64,000 bases of DNA, taken from positions 1 through 64,000 of the forward strand of contig JAKSYS010000007.1 of the NCBI GenBank assembly GCA_022925895.1. The letters are read 5' to 3'. The DNA comes from Fragilaria crotonensis (lineage: Eukaryota; Bacillariophyta; Fragilariophyceae; Fragilariales; Fragilariaceae). This document shows positions 56,378 through 64,000 of the stretch, in pieces. The notes beneath the pieces are model-generated. The model did no database searches. It was not told the origin of the DNA and saw only the letters and a list, made by a program, of their open reading frames with translations. How positions within the stretch are numbered: position 1 is the stretch's first letter; every line of letters starts with the position of its first letter. Both the position numbers and the translations under genes were made by a program.

Positions 56378-59300
56378 ATGATGTTGAGCGACCGTTACAC
56401 GGATGATGATGGTAATGAACCACACGTTACCACCAAAACAACAACAACTGGACTATCGTTAGATGAAAAGCGAAAAAGAAGGAGAAGGAGAAAAGAAAAG
56501 AAGAAGAAAAATAAGAAAAGTGGCATCACGGAATCTAAAAATAGGCGAGCGTCCATGGAATCCCATCAAGACAGCAACTTTACGAAAACAACAGCAACAG
56601 AGAGCTCAGCGTTTTTCAATTCATCGGCAGGGGATGATGGTATGGATGTTGACCACGCCATATGGCCTTTGGATCAGGAACACCAGTGGGATGCCACCAC
56701 CAAAGGGTCCGATGTGGCCTCAATTGGAGGATTCAGTCACAACGAGAGATTATGGGCAGGATTGAAAACTGATCAAAGTGTTGTTTCTGCGACAGGGGAA
56801 TCCGTCGATCCTAGAAAGGTATTCACTAAAATTGATCGTCAGGAACGAAGTAAGCGCCTTCCTACCACCATTCACGAATCCGTCGGATCGCAATCGGATG
56901 GCAGCGAGCAGCACACCTCGTGTCACGACCACCAGTCATTATAAATTCGCAATCCAAACGTCAGCGTGGGAAGAGCCGTGACGGAACCTCAAGGTCCAAT
57001 CGGGAAAATAGACAAGACTCAAGGCGTCGTGAATCTCAATCGTCCGGATTCACGGAGACGTTGTCACCCAATGTAATGTTGGGTGATATGGAGAACGAAC
57101 CCGACCCGTTGGTCCAATATCTGGTCTCGCTGGGATTCGACCATGGGGATGCGAGACTAGTCAGCGAGAGCTTCCTTGTGGAACAGGATACTGGGGCATC
57201 TGTTAAGAAGGGCTTTGCCTCCAAACCGAGCGACGACGGTTCGTCAAACGCGGCGTCGCGAAAAATGCAACACCTACATTCTCCAGTAACATCGTCGCCA
57301 GCGCGTATAATGCCGGTAAGAAGGTCCTTGCAACACTCGCTGCCGCCGGAGGATGCAGATATTGAGAATTTCAACCTTGGTGCACCAGTGCCACGCGAGC
57401 GTGATCCCGGGTTGTTGCAGGATGATTGGACGTGATCCTTCGGCGACCCCGGAGGCCATTCCCGTTGTGGAAGACTACTCGAACAAGTGGCCAATCATTT
57501 ACGCCGATTCCGGTCCACTCTCAATGATGCACGCGTTGAAGGATAGAAATCTTCGACTCTGTCTCTTGCTCGGGATTCTGATTGTGGTTGCGGCTGTCAC
57601 GACGACCGCAGTTGTGCTGTCAACCAGAGGCAGTGGGGACGCAAATAGTTCAGCAGAGACACTGGAGTCCACCATGTCCCCATCATCGTCACCAACCTTT
57701 ATCAATGACGAAATTCTCATTGCTGCATCGAGAATATCTGGATGGGAGGCCCTCAATAAAGAGGATTCCCCTCAAATGAAGGCCGTGGGGTGGATGTCTA
57801 CTTTCGATGAGACAGACTTTGACGAGTTTGGCTCCGCATTCATACAGAGATACTGTCTTGTGGTGTTCTATTTCAGCACCGGTGGGCCTAATTGGTTGAA
57901 TCAGCACTCGTGGCTCGACCCCAAACTACACGTGTGCAGCTGGGGTGAAGGCACATCGTGTTTTCCTGATGGCTCGAACCAGCTGATTTTCATTGGTTTG
58001 GATGAAACTCGCAATGGCGTGTCAGGAACGCTGCCCGTTGAGCTTGGATTTCTTTCAGAAACTGTTTTCCTTCGGCTATCAAAGAACGACATTGGTGGCT
58101 CTATTCCTAGTGAGATTGGAAAGCTTAAACGTTTATCAACTCTTGATCTGTCCTCGAACATGATAACTGGTTCGATCCCCGAAACGATCGGGGATGCTGC
58201 AGAGCTTGTCCAGCTTGATCTATCTTACAACCGAATAAATGGAACTATTCCATCGTCATTTTATGATCTTGTGCGGCTTCAGTTGTTCGGTTTGGCTTCT
58301 AATGAAATCACCGGCCCAATTGAGGCGGACGTCGGGAAACTCCAGGAAATTGTATCCTTTGATGTCCGCAACAACAGCTTGACTGGAACTCTCACAGCAG
58401 GCTTCGACGAACTTACGGCCCTTGACTTTCTATGGTTGGACTACAATAAATTCACAGGTCAAATTCCAGCTGTCTCCGCAGTGATGGGTACGTGTGCTAT
58501 GAAAAGCTCTCATGTTTTTGTTATTTCAGCGCTCGCCTTTCCTGTCAACTAATGTCTTTACAATTCTTGAGCAGCCAGTCGACTTGAGATAACCATGAGT
58601 CACAATAACTTGGCAGGAACAATTCCCATCGTATCAATGATGCGTCGCTACTTGCAGGATGCTGGAGGGTCTAATCCGTTTCGTGTTCAGAAGATTGACT
58701 TGTCGTACAACCGATTGTCTGGAACGATCGATACTGTAACCGGGTATCTTCCGACTTTGCGATATGCAGATTTCTCCGGCAACAACTTCGTGGGGCAGGT
58801 AGGACTCCCTTGCTGCTTCTATGTGATTCCTGTACTTTCCTCGTGGCTGACGAAACAACTCTTCTGATTTCAGTTCCCGGGCGATTACGGTTGGACTGGA
58901 ATTGAGTTTCTAGGCATTGCAAATAACAATTTCAATGGGACGATCTCCACCTGGTGGCCGCAATCCCTAAGTCATCTGGATGTTGCTAACAACTCCTTGA
59001 CCGGAAGCATTCCCTCGGAATTGTGCAATTTTCCAGGCCTCAAGCTGCTAGGGCTAGGCGGCAATGCGAATTTGACCGCCACACTACCTACGTGCCTCTT
59101 CCAGCTCCCCGTGCTGCAAAACTTAAATCTGGCCAGCATTAACCTAGAGGGAACTATCCCCGCTGAGATCGGCATGCTTACACTGCTTGAGTACCTGGAT
59201 TTATCAGGGAACTCGTTAACTGGGACGATTCCAAGCCAGATCGGGTTTTGCTCGAATTTGGCAGCGATTGACTTGTCCAGCAACCAGCTTGGGGCGGGAT

Positions 59301-59550
59301 TCCCAGTGATTTGGGTCAGCTCCATTTTCTCAAGTCGTTCAATGTCGGAGATAATGATTTGGTTGGGTCTTTGCCGCAGGAGTTTGGGAATTGCAGAGCA
59401 TTGAGCATATGTCATTGCGTGGTAATGAGCTCACCGGTAGCCTTCCTGAAGGACTTTGTTTGTTTCCGAAGAACTGGTCAAGTGTTGACATTGGTTGTGG
59501 GATAGAGTGCGTATGTTGTGTGACAACCGGAAGGACTCATGTTGACATGC
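56378..59550 (+). pseudogene. LRR receptor-like protein, decaying
   Basis: The order is: a cytosolic basic/disordered N-terminus (RKRRRRRKEKKKKNKK) from ATG 56378; a frame change near 56930; an acidic linker; a second slip near 57430; one membrane segment (LRLCLLLGILIVVAAVTTTAVVL) at about 57560-57630; then LRRs of the plant type (L.L..N.I.G.IP). Introns fit at about 58488-58574 and 58800-58873 (GT...CAG). Two more slips lie near 59295 (QLGAG versus GIPSDLGQLHFLKS) and 59399 (before EHMSLRGNELTGSLPE), and the frame ends near 59550. This architecture is typical of diatom LRR receptor-like proteins, thought to sense extracellular cues, but four breaks make function unlikely if the sequence is right. 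Confidence 0.8.
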
Positions 59551-60079
59551 AGAAGTAATGCCAGCGCAACTTTTGAACGGACTTCGGTAGTTTTAGGACT
59601 CACGAGAAGTTTAGTATGTAGCCGGGAACCAAGGGACCCACCGTACTTTGACTGGTCTTTTGTGTCAAAACAGCTAGTGGCAATTTCTAAAGGGTAAAGG
59701 TAATGATTCATATTTACCCTGAGGGTAAAGGTAATGACTGGAGTTTTAACGGTAGCGTACAGGTAATGCATTCTCGTGAACTGTTAAATTTTAGCAGGTA
59801 AGGTAGTGCCTTTGATTACCTAGGTAATTACCTTTCGGCGTATATCTACCCATTAAGGCTGATCCATGTTAGTAAAGCAAGGTGCATCGTAGGTACTATG
59901 TTGGTACTTTGGATGTTGAATGTGATGGATATGCTTCATGCTCCTACAGATTCTTTGGAGTTTTGCCTCGCTCTTTGCTTGAAAGTGAAACAAAAGTTGA
60001 CTCTCACATCTTGTATCTTGTGCCAAGATACCAGCTCAAGATTGGTGTATATAAAAATATTTGTAAAGCAATCAGCAAG
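59551..60079. other. Intergenic with short repeats
   Basis: The phrase gggtaaaggtaatga occurs twice near 59690-59740, and several more ggtaa/ttacc words follow to 59840. No gene is seen. Confidence 0.5.
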
Positions 60080-61460
60080 GATGGCTGCCTCTAAGCATGC
60101 TGGTGCATCAACAGGAGATCAGCTATTGGGAGGTAATGACAGTGTTGCTTCCACCAATGATCCTAGTTATTCTCTTGCTACTTGTGACGGTCGTGAATAG
60201 CTAAGATCAAGATAAAGACAACATTCAAGTGTGTAGCACTCGCAAATATCGACGTACAAACTTTCCATTGTCGTACACACATGATTGGACACAGGGGGAT
60301 TTGCCAAGACGACACAGCAGAAGACAGTGTGTAGTATGCAAGAAGTTGTTTTTGGTGGTGACCAATGATGAAGGATGGAAAGCACAGTTGCAGACCCAAC
60401 ATCATGTCCCCTTGCCAGTTGCACGCAACTCCAATGCTGATATGCAAAGGACATTATCATTGCCTGTAATCCTTCACTTACAGCAAACAATCAAGGGGCA
60501 TCTTCCACCTCATGTGGTCCAGCACGGGTTCTTTGAGAATGCAATTGTTGATTTTTCAGCAGTTAGTGAGTACTCCAATTGATTGCAACGTGCCTCCAGC
60601 ATCATCTCGAACAGTTCTCCGCAGGACCGTTGAATTATTCAGTAGTAATATTGCCCAACCGATGCTATCTAAATTTCTGTGCAACCTTGATGCTCATGTT
60701 TCTCCAACTATAGTAGATGGTTGTTCCAGCCAGAACCTGAAAGGGTTCTACATTGTAACAGTGCACTGGGTTGACACCTTTTCAGGTCAAATGAAAAGTT
60801 CTCTTCTCACCATCCTCAATGTCTCCTCAGGTACATATCTTAGCTTGGCATTGTTCACATACCTGGCATTGGACATGCATGGTGGCTCCAGCATTTCTGT
60901 CACACCAGCTTCTCCATGTTGTAACTGATAATGGCTCTGATGCTTGTGCTGCTATCAACCACCTGTTTCAGCTCATGAACAGCTATTAGGATCAAAGGTC
61001 ATGCTCCCATCAAACCATGTGCACTATGCAGATCCCTCTGTGTAGCACGGTATCAGTTTCATACTTGCACACAAAGTAAAGGAGATCAATGAGTATCTTT
61101 GTAGCACGACACTGGTGAGTACTATCCAAAGATGCTGCAAAGATCTATGACAGGTATATCATTTGGAGAGAGAGCATGTGGGTTTTGCAAGTAAGGAACA
61201 GTCTGACTTGCTGGAACTCAACACATCAGATGCTGCATAGTGATGCAGCCACTGCAGAAGTGATGCACACATTCATACAATGCTACAACATTGCAACAAT
61301 CTTGCTTCATGAGGCAGCAGGTTAAATTTCTGATTGGGAGTGGAAAACACTGGTGCATGAATAACTTTCCTTTGGAAGCCGCAATCTTGATGATCACCAC
61401 AATGATCTTTGCCTGCTGCTCCTCTACCAGAATCAAGTTAGCCAACAAGATTTACTGTCC
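60080..61460 (+). pseudogene. hAT transposase gene, degenerate
   Basis: Broken plus-strand frames carry, in order, a start region (MAASKHAGASTGDQLLGG), a possible BED-like zinc region (CVVCKK with HH further on), the hAT core pieces GFYIVTVHWVDTFSGQMKS and HVVTDNGSDACAAINHLF (the conserved TDN..N/D block), and SLTCWNSTHQMLH, matching the family's R/CWNST motif. Many frame breaks show that it is dead. No matching TIRs were found. Its class fits the non-autonomous hAT element at 27929, though no sequence link was shown. Confidence 0.72.
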
Positions 61461-63509
61461 ACAACTTCAACCAGCGCGAGTGCAAAGGGACATCAACAGG
61501 ATCACCACAGTCTGGAATGGATTTGACAACAAGCCATTGTGTATAGCAAGATGCAAGGTTTGCACTAATGTGTCACCATATCACAAAAATTAAGACCGCA
61601 TACTACCTACTCCATCAAAAACTGAAACTATCTTGCATTTCCACCAGAGGACTGGTTTGGCGGATCTGTAATCGGTTAACGGAGGCCTTCAGAGCACATC
61701 AGGTTTATGTCTAAGTTCAATAGTAGTGGTACCATACCATGCTCCTCACATTGCATTATGTAGAGTATCTGTCATTCACAAAGACTTTTGGATGAGTAAG
61801 GTGGATGGTTTACTATGTTCTGCGCGGCTTCAGTCAAAGGCAGGAGCAACCATAACCCTACTACAGCAGCCAAAAGACAGAGACATGAGGGTCAGCCAAA
61901 TAGCCTGGTGCAGCATAGTATGCTGTGCAATATGGTCAGTATTTGTTAGCCACAAACACAGTGGAAACACATTCATTCAACAGTAGCTAGTATGTTGTAA
62001 AGTCTCCAGCATGCCTCCTGGTGTTGGCTGTAAAAATAGATGTGTTGAAATCATTTAGTAATTAAGATTGATTTTGGCCTTGACTCAAAACTCAATGAAA
62101 TAATGTCACCTTTGCAATCAAAATAGAGTCAGACAATGCGTCCTTCGTTGAGTCAAACCTTGTGAAGCAAGTGACAGATTGTACCGGATGCTACACAGTA
62201 CGAAGTACACAACATATGCAGTCTACACAAATTCAATCAGTTGTTGATTCAATCACACTTGTTGGCATCGGCCACTTTGATTGAGAATAAAAACAAAGGT
62301 GCAACTGCCTTGCATGCAGTTCATGAAACAGAAGGATTGTAACAGGGGTATGGAGGTGTCAGGGGTTTTAAACAGGCTCTTTTAAACCTTGAAAGTTTTT
62401 CGAAGTAGACAATTTGTATTATTGAATTCAAGATTAGGGTTAAGGTTTACTGGCTATGGAATTGAAGGCGGATGCACATAACTCTTCGGCGTTTTTTGTC
62501 ATGTGCCAGTATTTCCACAACACCATTCTGCCATCATGGGACAGGGAATCGCGAATCGCGAGGTCGTTCAATTCTCACGACCAAGAAGTCCATGTCTCAA
62601 ATGTCGTCGGCTTATATGAATGTGCGACGCACGTATTACGAGTACTCCGTGGAGACATCTAAAAACTCAAATGTGGTTGGGGAGGATGTCGCAGGTACTG
62701 AATTTTGCGTATAAGAATTGCGATCCCAGGTGAACAAGTTGTCCATGTGTTCGGCGATGGGGTCTCTTAGCTTGACATTGGCGTTCTCATGATCCCGATA
62801 TGCGACATGCGTACGTACGGGCTAAGCAGTCATACTTTTTTTGAAGTCATCGTTCATGCGAAAGGAGGATAAATGTTGCCTTTCCGAGCTGTTGTAAAGG
62901 AACTGAAACGCTGCTCCTCGTACTCGTATGAATGAACAAGGATGGTCGATCCTTAGAAAACATCTGCGGAAAAATCGGACACACTCGGCGTCACCTTCGT
63001 GATTGATGACGTCGTGGAGAGAGCAAGTGTCTAGGCTAAGGCAAACACGTATGCACTCTTATGTACAATAAGTCGTATCTATTAGAATCAGATTGGGCAT
63101 CCTTTACATGTGAACTCGGAGTAATAGATGTTTCATGACCCTCATTATCTGACCAAGAAGAACGGGTATCCTAGGTGATAACAACTGCCCACCACGGTCA
63201 TTCTAGGTGATTTATCACCTAGAATACCGGGATGATCGATCAGAAAATTCTTCCGTGCGTAGGACATTGAGTACAAATGTACCAGGCTTGTTTTCTTCCA
63301 GGGAAGAAAAGGGTATTCTAGGTGTCATTTACCTAGAATTGATACAACACTTTTTTTCATACATTATTCCAGTCTCGCAGACATCGATTTTTAACGTGTC
63401 TGCGTAACTTCCTATTGAATCACGAATACCATGACGCAGAGGATCAGCATTCTCGATTACTCCTTATAAAGCAGAATAAGAAAAGCACATCAAGCCCTTC
63501 TTTGCAATA
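61461..63509. other. Intergenic, no gene recognised
   Basis: It contains an old repeat (62690-63050) similar to 55640-55960 and two small hairpins with CTAGGTGA arms at 63200-63225 and 63315-63339. No gene is seen. Confidence 0.5.
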
Positions 63510-64000
63510 ATGGAGACATCCACTCTTTTGGCTGCCTCACCGTGTGCACTAGGTAACAGGTGCCGCATGCAGAGAGATCAAAATGGGATGTTGCCTCTTG
63601 TCACAACAAATCAGGCGTGTGTTTGTTGCAAGAAGGTATTACATCCGATCTGCGGTCATGTTCATGAGCAGACAAGTTTTCTCACCTGTTCGTTGTGCTA
63701 CGAACAATTTGGCAGGACATTTGAGAGTCCTGCATTGGCAGCAGCATTTATTGAGGAGATTCAAGCAACAACTGAACTACTATTGGCCGGCAAAACAGGA
63801 AACTACGGAACAGCAGATTATACTCCTCCTAGCAATGCAGCCGATGACGAGATGTATACCGGTGCAGATGAAGTAGTTAATCAAGTGTTGACGACCAATC
63901 ACAGCTTAGCACGAGCACGGATGGTTCAAGATGTTTACGAAGCCATGACTCCAGCAAAGTGTCGGAAGGAGAATCGTTCCTTGTCAACAAGGGCAAAGAA
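63510..64000 (+). CDS. Partial unidentified Cys-rich protein, runs off the window
   Basis: From ATG 63510 the frame stays open to the last base (about 163 codons). Residues about 40-75 have two CxxC pairs and extra Cys/His (ACVCCKKVLHPICGHVHEQT, then LTCSLCYEQFG), a likely zinc-binding module. The rest is Ala/Thr-rich and acidic. I recognise no family. A transposon origin is possible because of the neighbourhood. The C-terminal part is outside the window. Confidence 0.5.
   Translation, partial: METSTLLAASPCALGNRCRMQRDQNGMLPLVTTNQACVCCKKVLHPICGHVHEQTSFLTCSLCYEQFGRTFESPALAAAFIEEIQATTELLLAGKTGNYGTADYTPPSNAADDEMYTGADEVVNQVLTTNHSLARARMVQDVYEAMTPAKCRKENRSLSTRAK

Noticed and set aside
60167-60490. 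Minus-strand frames of 89-107 codons
   Set aside because: They are shadows of the degenerate hAT transposase, which has recognisable motifs on the plus strand.
1-64000. tRNA or rRNA genes
   Set aside because: I looked for T-loop words and rRNA-like stretches and found nothing that could fold as a complete tRNA; a covariance-model search (tRNAscan-SE, Infernal) would be decisive.

Overview
The window is nuclear DNA from a stramenopile alga, most likely a pennate diatom. The evidence is: short GT-AG introns of about 90-150 bp; a secretory leader followed by a Phe-led cleavage site, as in diatom plastid targeting, on a FIST-domain protein; a receptor-like protein of the diatom type (cytosolic N-terminus, one membrane segment, extracellular leucine-rich repeats); a lysine/methionine-rich secreted Cys protein; and many decayed transposons between well-separated genes. 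The species cannot be fixed from the sequence.

Layout: 0.5-6.3 kb and 10.7-16.8 kb are two direct copies of a segment carrying a large minus-strand gene (membrane segment, DUF1769-like, PH and DUF547 regions). Both copies are broken, partly by shared and partly by private lesions. Between them lie two terminal-inverted-repeat (TIR) elements. Next come a FIST gene with one frame break (16.9-18.5 kb), an intact BTB/coiled-coil gene (19.9-21.1 kb) and an intact ribonuclease-inhibitor-type LRR gene (23.6-25.1 kb). A transposon-rich stretch follows, with a non-autonomous hAT element that has a perfect 8-bp target duplication (27.9-28.5 kb). An intact ATP-grasp gene (29.2-30.8 kb) and a Ty1/copia remnant (32.0-34.0 kb) come next. 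At 36.2-38.5 kb a MITE is followed by a broken exostosin-like glycosyltransferase joined in frame to a fragment of the ATP-grasp gene. Intact S28 and S51 peptidase genes occupy 38.9-42.2 kb.

The region 42.3-49.3 kb is mobile DNA: a 2.3-kb element with 40-bp TIRs that holds fifteen 73-bp hairpin repeats plus a captured MULE 5' fragment, then a decayed MULE transposase gene. A second, intact glycosyltransferase copy starts exactly at the MULE boundary (49.3-50.5 kb). Further right are the secreted Cys-rich/Lys-rich gene (51.2-52.2 kb), a small one-membrane-segment protein (52.6-53.0 kb), a broken KDEL-receptor-like gene (53.9-54.8 kb), a decaying LRR receptor-like gene (56.4-59.5 kb), a degenerate hAT transposase (60.1-61.5 kb) and the start of an unidentified Cys-rich gene running off the right edge.

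The genes do not form a pathway. The window is best read as a duplication- and transposon-driven neighbourhood in which intact genes sit beside many relics. Because several breaks are single-base indels, some in homopolymer runs, assembly error must be excluded before every relic is accepted as a true pseudogene.
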